NCBI RefSeq assembly: GCF_001942495.1
Contig: NZ_MKZS01000001.1
Coordinates: forward strand, 7,084,665-7,148,664
Origin: Moorena bouillonii PNG
Lineage (GTDB): Bacteria; Cyanobacteriota; Cyanobacteriia; Cyanobacteriales; Coleofasciculaceae
Length of the DNA stretch: 64,000 bases
Direction of reading: 5' to 3'
Shown: positions 26,711-36,167 of the stretch, piece after piece
How positions within the stretch are numbered: position 1 is the first letter of the stretch
Layout: every line of letters starts with the position of its first letter
Translations under genes and position numbers: made by a program
The notes under the pieces: generated by a model
What the model was told of the DNA's origin: nothing
What the model saw: only the letters and a program-made list of their open reading frames with translations
Database searches by the model: none

Positions 26711-26718
26711 AAACGGTT

Positions 26719-27069
26719 ATGCTGAGTTTGCTGAGCGATGAGAATTTCAACGGTGACATTGTTCGAGGGCTGTTTTTGCGTCAACCCAATCTTGACCTAC
26801 TACGGGTTCAAGATGTTGGCTTGCGAGAAGTAGATGATCCAGCGATTCTAGCTTGGGCAGCAATTAACGGACGTATCCTTCTAACTCATGATCGTGCAAC
26901 GATGCCAGATTTTGCCTACAACCGCCTAGTTTCAGGAGAGTCGATGGCGGGCATCTTTGTCGTCAATGATCGAATGCCAATTCGACAGGCAATTGATGAA
27001 TTACTACTACTGATCGATTGTAGTGAGCAAGCAGAATGGAAGGGAATTGTGCTGTATTTGCCTTTGTGA
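26719..27069 (+). CDS. DUF5615 PIN-like toxin
   Basis: This 116-residue PIN-like protein has LLSDENFNGDIVRGL with the catalytic Asp/Glu pair at 7-8, VQDVGLREVDDPAILAWA and the strand GRILLTHDRATMPDFAY, the Mut7-C/DUF5615 pattern of predicted RNases. It is paired with the DUF433 gene 8 bp upstream. A TnpB-derived element begins 36 bp after its stop. Confidence 0.9.
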   Translation: MLSLLSDENFNGDIVRGLFLRQPNLDLLRVQDVGLREVDDPAILAWAAINGRILLTHDRATMPDFAYNRLVSGESMAGIFVVNDRMPIRQAIDELLLLIDCSEQAEWKGIVLYLPL

Positions 27070-27104
27070 CAGCTAAAGTCTCTGACAGTTGCGGCGGCAT
27101 AATT

Positions 27105-27490
27105 ATTGACACTCCCCGGTCTAAAGACGCGGGGATTCTTGCTTCCACGGGGTGACTTGTTATCCCTTGCCGGAGCCTGGAAAAATAGAGGTCGATTCGA
27201 CCCAAGCGTAGTTGGTCTTTGACCTAGGTTTCGGTGTGCCCCACCGTACCTTTTTTTTATATAGATAGATACTTTTTTTATCTAATTTTTTCATAGACGT
27301 TCAAGTCGTTAGACCCAATTACGCAATATGTACGGTCTACATATTTTTTACGTTGCCTACTTATGATTAGATAGTATCTCTCTACTTTTCAAGTCTATTG
27401 TTTATACTTTCATTATAGCACATCTATTACAAACTTTCATTGAAAGCCGTCCTAGAAGGACGGGGCTTTAAACCCAAAATTTTCGGTAAA
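27105..27490 (-). mobile_element. Non-autonomous IS200/IS605-like element A (TnpB relic)
   Basis: Read on the minus strand, the element runs from a left-end hairpin (AAGCCCCGTCCTTCTAGGAC then GGCTTT, near 27443-27470) to a right end GAATCCCCGCGTCTTTAGACC then GGGGAGTGTCAA. Internally, GGTACGGTGGGGCACACCGA reads GTVGHTE then a stop, like a TnpB C-terminus. Element B (29272-29677) shares both ends and the central 200 bp. No transposase remains. The right end has the form of a TnpB guide-RNA scaffold, so it could still yield an RNA. Confidence 0.75.
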
Positions 27491-27523
27491 ATTTGGTAAC
27501 TATTCGTAAATTTATGCTTAAAA

Positions 27524-27594
27524 GCCCGTGACGAGGATTGAACTCGTGACCTCACCCTTACCAAGGGTGTGCTCTACCACTGAGCCACACGGGC
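27524..27594 (-). tRNA. tRNA-Thr (GGT)
   Basis: The cloverleaf is complete: acceptor GCCCGTG/CACGGGC, D-arm GCTC..GAGC, anticodon stem CACCC/GGGTG with loop TTGGTAA (anticodon GGT), T-arm ACGAG-TTCAATC-CTCGT. No CCA is encoded. It lies 33 bp from element A. Confidence 0.95.
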
Positions 27595-27797
27595 TAGATT
27601 TAAATTATTAGATTTACATTATTGGTTTGATTTAGACTATTGTACTTTGGCCAAATTTACTCTGCCAAGGTATCAATTAATCAGCTTTTGATTTACCGAC
27701 GCCAAACCAGTCATGGTAATTAGTTAACGGTTAAAATCAGCAAATTTTCTGCTGACTTATCAAAAGCATATTTAGGTTATATCCCAAACCATTGTGG

Positions 27798-27879
27798 TGG
27801 GCCGGGCTGGATTTGAACCAGCGTAGGCATAGCCAACGGATTTACAGTCCGCCCCCATTAACCACTCGGGCACCGACCC
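27798..27879 (-). tRNA. tRNA-Tyr (GTA)
   Basis: A class II tRNA with a long variable arm: acceptor GGGTCGG/CCGGCCC, anticodon loop CTGTAAA (GTA), T-loop TTCAAAT. The discriminator A is at 27798 and is followed by CCA at 27797-27795, so the CCA end seems to be genome-encoded. Confidence 0.95.
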
Positions 27880-27950
27880 TTTTAGCTCACATTTATAAAT
27901 GTTAGCACAGCTTTTAGGAATTGTCAAGTTTTTCAGAAAATCGACGGAAA

Positions 27951-28091
27951 TTAGCCAATGCTGTAAGCGTTGTGCAATGCCCACCAGATCAGAACGCTGA
28001 TACTGCCCAAAACCATAATTGCTGAAATAACAACGGCTGTGGGGCTATCAGCTCCTTTAAACTTCATGATGCCACGATTGAGGTCTGACAT
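27951..28091 (-). CDS. 46-residue single-helix membrane protein, photosystem type
   Basis: The protein starts MSDLNRGIMKFKGADSPTA, then has one membrane helix (VVISAIMVLGSISVLIWWAL) and a short HNAYSIG tail. It has an AGGAG ribosome-binding site 9 bp before the ATG and ends 72 bp before tRNA-Tyr. The size, N-terminal charged segment and single helix are those of small thylakoid proteins that accompany photosystem II or the cytochrome complex. I cannot name it with certainty; a Psb34/Psb35-like or Hli-related assembly factor is a guess. Confidence 0.72.
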   Translation of the reverse strand: MSDLNRGIMKFKGADSPTAVVISAIMVLGSISVLIWWALHNAYSIG

Positions 28092-28289
28092 AGTTTGTCG
28101 CTCCTGTTTGAGTTATCAGGGATCTAACCAACAAGTCGATTATAGCCAGGGCTAGATCAGGGGGAAATTTACCGATTAACCTTGGTATACTCAGCTTTGA
28201 GCGGTTATACTCGGCTTTTAAAGTGATATCACTACTGAAAACCTAGACAAAACTATAGGAAAAATTTATAATTTATATAGGATTTTCTT

Positions 28290-29276
28290 GTGAAAGTATT
28301 GCTATTAACCTTGGCAGTGCTAGTCAGTTCCTTGGTAGCGCTAGAGGTCGGTTTACGATGGCTGCTCGGCTTCGGTAATCCCCTGATTTATGTGGCAGAT
28401 GAGGAAATTGGCTACTTGCTAGCCCCTAACCAAAGCACCAGACGGTTTGGCAACCGCATTGTCATTAATGAATATTCCATGCGCAGTCCCACCATCACTC
28501 CTAGGCTACCGCCATCCATGCTGCGGGTGTTCCTACTGGGGGATTCTGTTGCGAATGGGGCTTGGTGGACAGACCAAGACCAAACCATATCAGCACTGCT
28601 CCAATCTCAATTAGAACTATGGCTGACCAAAGACGTCTTACCAAGTCTAACCAAGGAGAAACCATTTGAAACAGTCGAAGTCCTTAATGCTTCTGCTAAT
28701 TCTTGGGGACCACGAAATGAGTTAGCCTATCTACGACGCTTTGGCACCTTCAACGCCCATGTAGTGGTATTACTGATTAATACCGATGACTTGTTTGCTA
28801 CAGCACCGACTTCTGTACAAGTCGGACGCGATCGCAATTATCCCAGCCAAAAACCCCTCTTAGCCATAGCCGAGATCTGGAGTCGCTATCTCCTGAGAGC
28901 ACCAGCTATTCCTGAAATGGAAGCAGTCAGAGCAGAACCAGGAGACCGGGTTGGCTTTAATCTCAAGGCCATTGGGGAAATTAAGACCCTAACTGATGCT
29001 GCTGGAGCCAAGTTAGTGCTAGGGATGACCCCCCTACTCCGGGAAATTGGTACCAAAGGACCTCGTGACTATGAGTTAAAAGCCCGTAAACGCTTGAGTG
29101 ACTTTACTCAAGAGCAAAACATTACTTATCTAGATTTTTTAGAAGTATTCAATAACACCGAAACACCAGAAATACTTTACCGTGACCACATTCACCTTAG
29201 CCCCCAAGGAAATCAGAAAGTCAGCGAAGTGATATCAACTCAGGTAGCTTCATCAGTTATCACACTTGTCAATTGA
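28290..29276 (+). CDS. SGNH/GDSL-like hydrolase, membrane-anchored
   Basis: This 328-residue protein has an N-terminal membrane anchor (LLLTLAVLVSSLVALEVG), then an SGNH fold: block I FLLGDSVANG with the nucleophile Ser, block II-like NASANSWGP, and block V DHIHLSPQGN with the Asp-x-x-His pair. Such proteins hydrolyse esters, often acetyl groups on surface glycans, outside the cytoplasm. The start is GTG. The stop codon lies inside the terminal motif of mobile element B, so the native C-terminus may have been longer. Confidence 0.85.
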   Translation: MKVLLLTLAVLVSSLVALEVGLRWLLGFGNPLIYVADEEIGYLLAPNQSTRRFGNRIVINEYSMRSPTITPRLPPSMLRVFLLGDSVANGAWWTDQDQTISALLQSQLELWLTKDVLPSLTKEKPFETVEVLNASANSWGPRNELAYLRRFGTFNAHVVVLLINTDDLFATAPTSVQVGRDRNYPSQKPLLAIAEIWSRYLLRAPAIPEMEAVRAEPGDRVGFNLKAIGEIKTLTDAAGAKLVLGMTPLLREIGTKGPRDYELKARKRLSDFTQEQNITYLDFLEVFNNTETPEILYRDHIHLSPQGNQKVSEVISTQVASSVITLVN

Positions 29277-29677
29277 CACTCCCCGTCCTATAAGAACGGG
29301 GATTCTTTAATCAACGACTCAACTTGCTCAATCAGGTCCCGACCAGATTGAGTAGAGGCCGAATCTCCGTGCATCGTTTAGATAATGGATCTAGGTTTCG
29401 GTGTGCCCCACCGTACCTTTCTTTTTTATAAATAGATAGATACTTTTTTAATCTAACTTTTTTCATAGACGTTTAAGTCGTTAGACCAAATTACGCAATA
29501 TGTATCTCGTACATATTTTTTACGTTGCCTACTTATTGATTAGATAGTATTTATCTAGGTTCTTAGTTTATTGTTTATAATAAGATAATAACACGCTCTG
29601 TGAAAACTGTCAAGTTTTAGCTTAAAAAGAAAGCCGTCCTATAAGGACGGGGCTTTAAACCCAATTTTTTCGGTAAA
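29272..29677 (-). mobile_element. Non-autonomous IS200/IS605-like element B (TnpB relic)
   Basis: It has the same architecture as element A: left-end hairpin AAGCCCCGTCCTTATAGGAC then GGCTTTC (near 29630-29658), shared AT-rich centre, the GTVGHTE codons and right end GAATCCCCGTTCTTATAGGAC then GGGGAGTGTCAA. The right end supplies the TGA of the SGNH hydrolase gene. The 238 bp beyond the element, up to the Gfo/Idh gene, show no gene or repeat I can name. Confidence 0.75.
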
Positions 29678-29915
29678 GGGGAAAGGGTTGATCGCAAATC
29701 CGGATTAAAGACCCCCTGTTGAAGTCAGTCTTCTCAGGCAGACTTTGTACTCTTCGAGAATGCTTCACCTACCTATAGCCGCGACTTTTAGTCCTCATGG
29801 CTAGAACGGATTTATCCAAGCGGATTTGGCTAATTTGTTCCTTACCCCCTTAGGCTCCTCCTAATGTCGGTCAGTTACAAGTGCAACTGACCCCTAAATT
29901 ATCAACAAAAAGCCG

Positions 29916-31022
29916 TTAACAGGGAACTGTCATAACCGAAGTATGGAGTTTATGATTCCCATTATCTACGTTGTGCCAAACTTGACCATCAAGAGCCATC
30001 TGCTCAATCAAACTGGCCAAACGCAATGCTTTCAGAGCTTGTTCACCCCCGACAGAAGGTTGATTACCACCCCGTACACAATTTACAAAGTGTTCTAACT
30101 CAGCATGGAGTGGTTCAATGTTACTGGTATAAACCTTCTCAATCAAACCATCCTGTCGGTAAAGCACTTGACCATAGTCGGTCATATAATTGGCAGTGGT
30201 TTGCCGATGAATTAGAATCTCATTATTGAGGAAATCAGCTTCCGTTAGAGAATTTTTGCAATGGGCAGCGATGCGACGGATTTTTCGGTGTGTCACTTTA
30301 CTGGCCGTGACAGTACCAACAATACCATTGGCAAACCCCAAGGTAGCAGTGACGTAATCTAAATACCCGGAATCAGAAGCACGGCTGCCACTAGCGGTTA
30401 ACCTTGTCACCGGTGAGGCTACCAATTCTAGTAATAGATCTATATCATGAATCATGAGATCCAAAACCACCGAGACATCATTGGCTCGGTCAGAGTAAGG
30501 ACTCATGCGATGAGCTTCCACAGCCAGCAATTGTTCTGTCTTCAGAACTTTGCTCAGTTCCTGGAAAGCTGGGTTAAAACGTTCAATATGTCCAACTTGA
30601 AGAATACATTGGGACTCTGCTGCAGCATTCACTAAGGATTCTGCCTCAGCAATACTAGCGGCAATCGGTTTTTCAATTAAAATATGGACTCCAGCTTGTA
30701 GACAAGTCATCCCGACTTCATGATGTAGACGGGTCGGCACTGCAATGCAAACCGCCTCTACATAGGGAAGAAGATCGTGATAATCTTCAAAAAAGCGAAC
30801 ACGGTACTTACTGGCAATATTTAAACCACGCTCGACGTTAATGTCTGCCACACCCACAATTTCAACGTCTTTGAGAAGACTCAAAACTCGGGCATGATGT
30901 TGTCCCATATTGCCAACGCCAATCACACCGATTTTGATTGGCTGCGGTAAGTTGCGCTGGACTTGATGATCTCGATGTCTTTGATAAGTACGATTCTGCA
31001 CTCTTTTTTGCTCCTCCACCAC
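29916..31022 (-). CDS. Gfo/Idh/MocA-family oxidoreductase
   Basis: The protein has 368 residues. A Rossmann fold starts at IKIGVIGVGNMGQHHARVL (about 27-45), with VADIN at the cofactor-discriminating strand, VCIAVPTRLHH, then EKPIA with the conserved Lys-Pro, and the catalytic-type His in DLMIHDIDLLL. The family oxidises sugars or inositols with NAD(P), often in nucleotide-sugar pathways. The start is GTG. The first 26 residues are basic and extra to the fold. No sugar-pathway partner is adjacent, so the substrate is unknown. Confidence 0.9.
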   Translation of the reverse strand: MVEEQKRVQNRTYQRHRDHQVQRNLPQPIKIGVIGVGNMGQHHARVLSLLKDVEIVGVADINVERGLNIASKYRVRFFEDYHDLLPYVEAVCIAVPTRLHHEVGMTCLQAGVHILIEKPIAASIAEAESLVNAAAESQCILQVGHIERFNPAFQELSKVLKTEQLLAVEAHRMSPYSDRANDVSVVLDLMIHDIDLLLELVASPVTRLTASGSRASDSGYLDYVTATLGFANGIVGTVTASKVTHRKIRRIAAHCKNSLTEADFLNNEILIHRQTTANYMTDYGQVLYRQDGLIEKVYTSNIEPLHAELEHFVNCVRGGNQPSVGGEQALKALRLASLIEQMALDGQVWHNVDNGNHKLHTSVMTVPC

Positions 31023-31319
31023 TGGTAATAAGTCGATTTACTTAATCTAAGTCGCCTTAAACCATCCAGATAGTACCACAGCAACTATAAATGTGAAGAA
31101 TTTCAAAGCTTTGTCCATCCTATTCAGCCTAAAAGAACCTTTAAAACATGTGTTCTATACTTATTGTGGTTTGACGAAATATGGAACACTAACCCTATGT
31201 GTCAGTTTGTGGGTTGTCTGTTGACAGAGCAATGAAATTATTAATTGGTAGTTGTAGTAACAGTGCAAAACGTTTGATTAGGCATTATCCTGATGAGACT
31301 TGTGATATCTGGTTGGATC

Positions 31320-32006
31320 ATGTCTAAGAAAGTAATTGTGTTGTTATCTGGAGGTTTAGACTCTGCTACAGTTTTGTATCAATCAGTAGGAGACGGTTAT
31401 GAGTGTTATGCCCTTTCCTTTGATTATCAGCAGCGACATCGACGAGAACTCAAATCAGCGTACGCAATTGCTAGTGCAGCAGGTGTTAAGGAACATCAGG
31501 TAGTCAGGTTTGACTTACGGCAGTGGGGAGGTTCAGCGTTAACCGATGATAACCTTGACCTACCCAAGGAGCGTAGTCTAGAGCAGATGTCTCAAGAAAT
31601 CCCCATTACCTACGTTCCAGCCCGTAACACGATTTTTCTGAGCTTTGGCTTATCCTATGCAGAAGCAATTGGTGCTGAGGCAGTCTATGTCGGTGTCAAT
31701 GCCTTAGATTATTCTGGCTATCCAGATTGCCGTCCGGATTATATCCAAGCAATGCAGACAGCTTTTGATTTGGGGACGAAACAAGGTAGGGAGGGCAATG
31801 GAATTAAAATTGTCAGTCCTCTGATTGACCTGAAAAAAACCGAAATTATCCAATTAGGCAATCAGCTGGGTGTTCCTTGGGAAAAAACCTGGTCATGCTA
31901 CACAGGTAACGATTTAGCTTGTGGTGTTTGTGATGCTTGTCGGTTGCGATTGGCTGCCTTTGCTGAGTTGGGATTGGACGATCCACTTACTTATCAGGAA
32001 GGCTGA
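31320..32006 (+). CDS. queC: 7-cyano-7-deazaguanine synthase QueC
   Basis: This 228-residue enzyme makes preQ0 from 7-carboxy-7-deazaguanine, ATP and ammonia in queuosine biosynthesis. Seen: PP-loop LLSGGLDSATVL at 8-19, VPARNTIFLSF, VYVGVNALDYSGYPDCRP, and the zinc-binding cysteines CYTGNDLACGVCDACR near the C-terminus. I prefer the internal ATG at 31320 (MSKKVIVLL) over an upstream in-frame start at 31293, since the fold begins there. No other que genes are adjacent. Confidence 0.95.
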   Translation: MSKKVIVLLSGGLDSATVLYQSVGDGYECYALSFDYQQRHRRELKSAYAIASAAGVKEHQVVRFDLRQWGGSALTDDNLDLPKERSLEQMSQEIPITYVPARNTIFLSFGLSYAEAIGAEAVYVGVNALDYSGYPDCRPDYIQAMQTAFDLGTKQGREGNGIKIVSPLIDLKKTEIIQLGNQLGVPWEKTWSCYTGNDLACGVCDACRLRLAAFAELGLDDPLTYQEG

Positions 32007-32088
32007 GTGCCTCCGTGTGAAGGGTGCTGAGTAAGCTGAGTAATCAGTGTGTTGGTAGAATAACAGGGATTTTAATTGCTGTTGGATA

Positions 32089-32937
32089 CTAAGATAATTG
32101 ATTTAGCTGATAGTTACGGCTGGCGTAGATACGGTAAACCCCTGTATCTGCCAGCAATACTTCTTGATCAATCACTAACTGGTAGCCTTTCCGTTGGAGT
32201 AAGTTTGTGATCTGCTTTAGTTTTATCCCTGCTGTAATCTGATCAACCTCCATGACAATTTGCTGAATTTTTTCCCAATCCTTTTCCTTGATGCCAGCCA
32301 GGATATCTAGCTGAGGTTGATCAGCATTAATTTTGAGTAAATCAATTTTTTCAATGTTATGTTGATGAATCATACTAGATATACTCTTTGAGTGCTTGGA
32401 AAGTCCAAAATTGAAGACTTTGGCATTGGAGCCATACAGTGATGCATTGATCTGCAACAGTTCAAAAACATCTGGTAAGGTTTCAAAGGAGAATAGTCTG
32501 GCATTTTTACAGATTTGCTGAGCAAACAGGGTGAACATACCGATGTTTGCCCCTATATCAAAAATACAATCCCCATCATGGATAGTTATGCCATGTTTAA
32601 TGTAGGTCTTTTCTTCAAATATTTCTTGATATAATTCATTGGTTTTTTGTTCATTTTCATGAACGATTACTAAATTATTTGGTAAATGGTAATCGTTATG
32701 ATTAACTAGCAATGCTTCGGCTTTAAGAATATCAAAATTGGTAGCTAATCCTAGGTTAGAGTGATTTGGTGATAATGGCTGATTGGCAGGAGACTTGATC
32801 CAGTCTTCAAAACTAGAGCAGATGACAGGACTCCCATTTTTTTTAGTAGATATTAGACTAGACTTATCAAATATTTTTTCAACATGTTGATTAGATTTTG
32901 ATAAGTTTATTTTGGATGGAATATTTCTATCTTCCAT
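32089..32937 (-). CDS. FkbM-family methyltransferase
   Basis: This 282-residue protein has an S-adenosylmethionine-binding FkbM core: CIFDIGANIGMFTLFAQQ (motif I, near 143), LFSFETLPDVFELL, then LLKINADQPQLDIL and IVMEVD. FkbM enzymes O-methylate polyketides, glycans or lipids. About 130 residues before the fold lack a recognisable domain. In this lineage such genes occur in natural-product clusters, but no synthase is nearby. It is followed by a 1.65-kb gene-poor stretch upstream. Confidence 0.85.
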   Translation of the reverse strand: MEDRNIPSKINLSKSNQHVEKIFDKSSLISTKKNGSPVICSSFEDWIKSPANQPLSPNHSNLGLATNFDILKAEALLVNHNDYHLPNNLVIVHENEQKTNELYQEIFEEKTYIKHGITIHDGDCIFDIGANIGMFTLFAQQICKNARLFSFETLPDVFELLQINASLYGSNAKVFNFGLSKHSKSISSMIHQHNIEKIDLLKINADQPQLDILAGIKEKDWEKIQQIVMEVDQITAGIKLKQITNLLQRKGYQLVIDQEVLLADTGVYRIYASRNYQLNQLS

Positions 32938-34588
32938 CCATAAGTTAAGAGATTGATTTAAGGGTTATGCTGTCAGGGTAGCTGTTAGTTTAATAGTTAT
33001 TTCAGATAGTTTATTTGCGTTTAATACCATAGGTATTTTCGTTAACTATATTGATTGAAATGCACAGTAGTAATATCACGAATTATAAGTAGTTATCTTG
33101 ACATAGATATTACTGACTTACTTATAGTGTAGTAAAGCGCCCTGATTTAAATTTAGTTAATTAAAGCAATTTTAAGCAATCTTAATTTAACTTTCATTAA
33201 ACTTATAAAAATCAAGAAGACTCTGGCGATATTATTTACCCTGAATTTTATGTTAATCCTCTTCCGAATCTAATCATTTCGACATGGATTTATATGGCAG
33301 TGAACTTAAGAGGAAATAAACCTGCATCTATACAATATTGACTTATACATATTAGTAATTGGTTGCCATTTTGGCAAAATTTTCAGTTATGAGGAAGGAG
33401 AGGCCGTGGGCCACGCTACGCGATTGACCGTAGGTCACGCTAAGCGAACGGAGATTCTGGAGGAGCGAGAAAATCCCGATGACCAGCAATATGTTGATCA
33501 GTAAGGATGAATAAAACGATGACGACTGATCATACTATGAAACTATTTATAGTTACTGGTTTAACGTTGATTAGTTTTACAATATGCGATCGCGTCCAAT
33601 CAAAGCATGTCTTGTGAATCCAATGGTGTCCTTTAGCTCAACCTCCTCTTACCGAAATTAAAGTCAATCATTATGATTCCAAATACTAGCAGTGATTTTT
33701 GGGATACTTTGGGGGGTCAAACCTAGGTATATTTTATAACCGATAGCTTGAAATCAATTTAATAGGGTTACAGTTGACGCTTGACCCTTGAGTGTGAAGG
33801 ATAAACGCTCAAAAAAAAGTAAACTAGTGAACTCAAATAATCCAAAACGGAACTATCTAAGGAAGTAGATATAGTTAAGCATCTTCAATATCTCAATATC
33901 TCAATTGATTTAAAACTCCCGTTTAGGATACTTGTTTTATTTGCCAATCAAGTATATAATAGTTAATGGGAATCAAATCAATTTTAATCCTAACTGTTAA
34001 AACTCTTCTTAATAACCAGGGTAACTGGTCTTTTCTTACCACTAAACGTAACTAGTTAGTAAGGAGTCAGCAGTCAGCTCTCGGCTGTGGAGCTTCTCAA
34101 CAGAGGTGTCCACAATAGCTCATGTCTTCCTTCCTGTTGAGATAGGTACTAAGGAATTATTCTGATCAGCAAATTCAGCACCATGTCACCCACAGAGGCG
34201 CTTGTCGGGCAAAAGCGATGCAGCGCAGCCATGGGGGAGCAAGTGCGGCCTTGGGGAGGCAGCGCCGCCAAAGGGGGTCCCCCTCATGAGCGACTGCCGT
34301 GGTTCCCTCTCTCGCGCTTTGCATCAAGACAATGTCACCACAATGTAACCAAAAATGTCACAAAGAGTACTCATCAAGGGTACCGTCAAACATAAAACTT
34401 GCCAGCATACTAGATATATCAGTAAGCCCACCCACAACAGTCTTTTTCCCCGAGCTAGACTGTTTTACCTCTCAAGGTGTAAGCTGAGCGGGAACTGGCA
34501 AGGGGTTCAGTCATTCATGTATAAAAGGTACAATAATCCCGCCGATGGCGGAGTATAACGACGAGTAAAGTAGAAAAAGACACAATAA
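32938..34588. other. Gene-poor spacer of 1.65 kb
   Basis: The first 450 bp are AT-rich without a convincing frame. Positions 33403-33452 carry two variants of the GTGGGCCACGCTACGCGA dispersed repeat. A 36-codon frame at 33508 (MNKTMTTDHTMKLFIVTG) is too weak to call. Positions 34215-34328 hold a long copy of the GCGATGCAG/TTTGCATCAAG palindromic repeat. No RNA gene is recognised. Confidence 0.6.
34215..34328. repeat. GCGATGCAG...TTTGCATCAAG palindromic repeat, long copy
   Basis: The ends are those of the family copies at 26142, 41144, 44308 and 49659; the interior includes GGGGGAGCAAGTGCGGCC and CATGAGCGACTGCCGTGG. The bases after it (ACAATGTCA) also follow the copy at 41144-41240. Short open frames across it are artefacts. 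Confidence 0.8.
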
Positions 34589-35914
34589 ATGCAGATTTTC
34601 TTTCTGATCTGGTTGGGACAACTAGTATCCCTTCTGGGGTCTAATCTTACCGAATTTGCTCTGGGTGTTTGGGCTTACCAGACCACTGGTTCAATCACCC
34701 AATTTGCCCTAATTTCTTTATTTATTCACCTACCAAATATTATAATCTCACCCATAGCTGGTACATTCGTAGACCGGTGGAATAGACGCTGGGCGATGAT
34801 TCTCAGCGACTCCGTGGCAGGGGCTAGCACACTGGTGGTTATGGCTCTGGTGTTCTCGGGCAGGTTAGAGATCTGGCACATTTACCTAGTCGTAGCAATC
34901 AGTTCAACGTTTAAGGCTTTCCAGTTGCCAGCCTATACAGCAGCTACGACTCAGCTGATGCCTCAAGAACATCTTAGCCGTGCTAATGGCATGATGCAAG
35001 CCTCTAGGGCAACTGCCAAGATTCTTGGACCGACCTTGGCGGGTGTGCTGCTGGAGACCATCCACTTGCAGGGAATTCTATTAATAGACTTCATCACATT
35101 CATCTTTGCCCTAGCAACATTGCTAAGGGTTCAGATTCCCCATCTCCAGTCTACCCATCACACTCATCAAAAGCAAGCCCACTTCTCTCAACTGCGCCAA
35201 GATCTAGTATCAGGCTGGCGTTACATTGCCAAACGCCAAGGACTACGAGGGTTGCTGATGTTCTTTGCCGTGGTCTACTTCAGTATGGGTATTCTTCAGG
35301 TGTTGTTCTGGCCACTGGTGTTAAGTTTTGCCTCCAGTGCTGAACTTGGGGTCATTTTATCTATTGGCGGTTGTGGGATGCTGATTGGTAGCTTGGTCAT
35401 GACTACCTGGGGAGGACCCAAGCCCAGGATATACGGTATTTTTAGCTTTGTAATCCTGCAAGGCTTGTTCTTACTTTTAGGTGGGTGCCGCGCTTCTGTG
35501 AGCTTGGCTGCTCTTGGGGCTTTTGGTGTCTTATTTGCTCAACCTATTATCGTTAGCTGTAATCAGACTATCTGGCAGAACAAAGTCCCAGCTAATCTGC
35601 AAGGACGGGTCTTCGCCTTACAACTGGCAATCGAAAACTCGTTATTGATCCTTGCCCACATGCTAACCGGACCGTTAGTCGATCATCTTTTAGAACCGAT
35701 GATGGCTACCGATGGATTGTTAGCAGGTAGTATTGGCCATATCATTGGCGTTGGTCCAGGGCGTGGGATGGGCTTGCTGTTGCTGTTGATGGGATTGCTG
35801 AACATCCTGGCAAGCTTTATCGCTTATCGATATCCACCTATACGGCGAGTGGAAAAGGAACTGCCGGATGCGATTCACCCTAACCTAGGTTTAACTACTT
35901 CGACTAGTGTTTGA
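34589..35914 (+). CDS. MFS transporter (MFS_3-type exporter)
   Basis: This 441-residue protein has about 12 membrane helices. Helix 1 is FLIWLGQLVSLLGSNLTEFA and the loop 2-3 signature AGTFVDRWNRRWAMILSD carries the basic-residue pattern of the major facilitator family. TTQLMPQEHLSRANGM is typical of the exporter branch related to enterobactin and macrolide exporters. The substrate is unknown. No ribosome-binding site is obvious before the ATG. Confidence 0.9.
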   Translation: MQIFFLIWLGQLVSLLGSNLTEFALGVWAYQTTGSITQFALISLFIHLPNIIISPIAGTFVDRWNRRWAMILSDSVAGASTLVVMALVFSGRLEIWHIYLVVAISSTFKAFQLPAYTAATTQLMPQEHLSRANGMMQASRATAKILGPTLAGVLLETIHLQGILLIDFITFIFALATLLRVQIPHLQSTHHTHQKQAHFSQLRQDLVSGWRYIAKRQGLRGLLMFFAVVYFSMGILQVLFWPLVLSFASSAELGVILSIGGCGMLIGSLVMTTWGGPKPRIYGIFSFVILQGLFLLLGGCRASVSLAALGAFGVLFAQPIIVSCNQTIWQNKVPANLQGRVFALQLAIENSLLILAHMLTGPLVDHLLEPMMATDGLLAGSIGHIIGVGPGRGMGLLLLLMGLLNILASFIAYRYPPIRRVEKELPDAIHPNLGLTTSTSV

Positions 35915-36167
35915 TCCCAAATCGGCTTCAAAAACCCTCTTTATGATTCCAACATTCTTTCTCCTGTTCTCAGTCACGCTTAGTCACGCTTAGTCACGCT
36001 CCTCATGCTTTTTGCTTCAAAAGGGGGTAATTAACCCGGATTTGGTATGAAACGTTATTAGATTTGCCTGATCTGTTCTGCTAAGGATTTATGCAAAAAT
36101 TGATCCATCCTCAATGCTTTGCCCCTAAAAATTAAACACCCTCTGAGTGGGTTAATTCTACTAACCT

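Noticed and set aside
27772..27984. 70-codon frame across tRNA-Tyr
   Set aside because: It is a reading frame through the tRNA gene (GSNPARPTT is the translated T-arm and acceptor).
29678..29915. Structural RNA between element B and the Gfo/Idh gene
   Set aside because: Some local pairing is possible, but I see no feature of 6S RNA, tmRNA, RNase P RNA or SRP RNA.
31023..31319. preQ1 riboswitch before queC
   Set aside because: No preQ1-type hairpin and A-rich tail is recognisable, and a class call by eye would be unsafe.
34183..34558. Three overlapping short frames
   Set aside because: They read through a palindromic repeat in different frames; none has a start signal or domain.
32089..34588. 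Natural-product cluster around the FkbM methyltransferase
   Set aside because: No synthase, carrier domain or adenylation domain is within the window; one methyltransferase is not enough.
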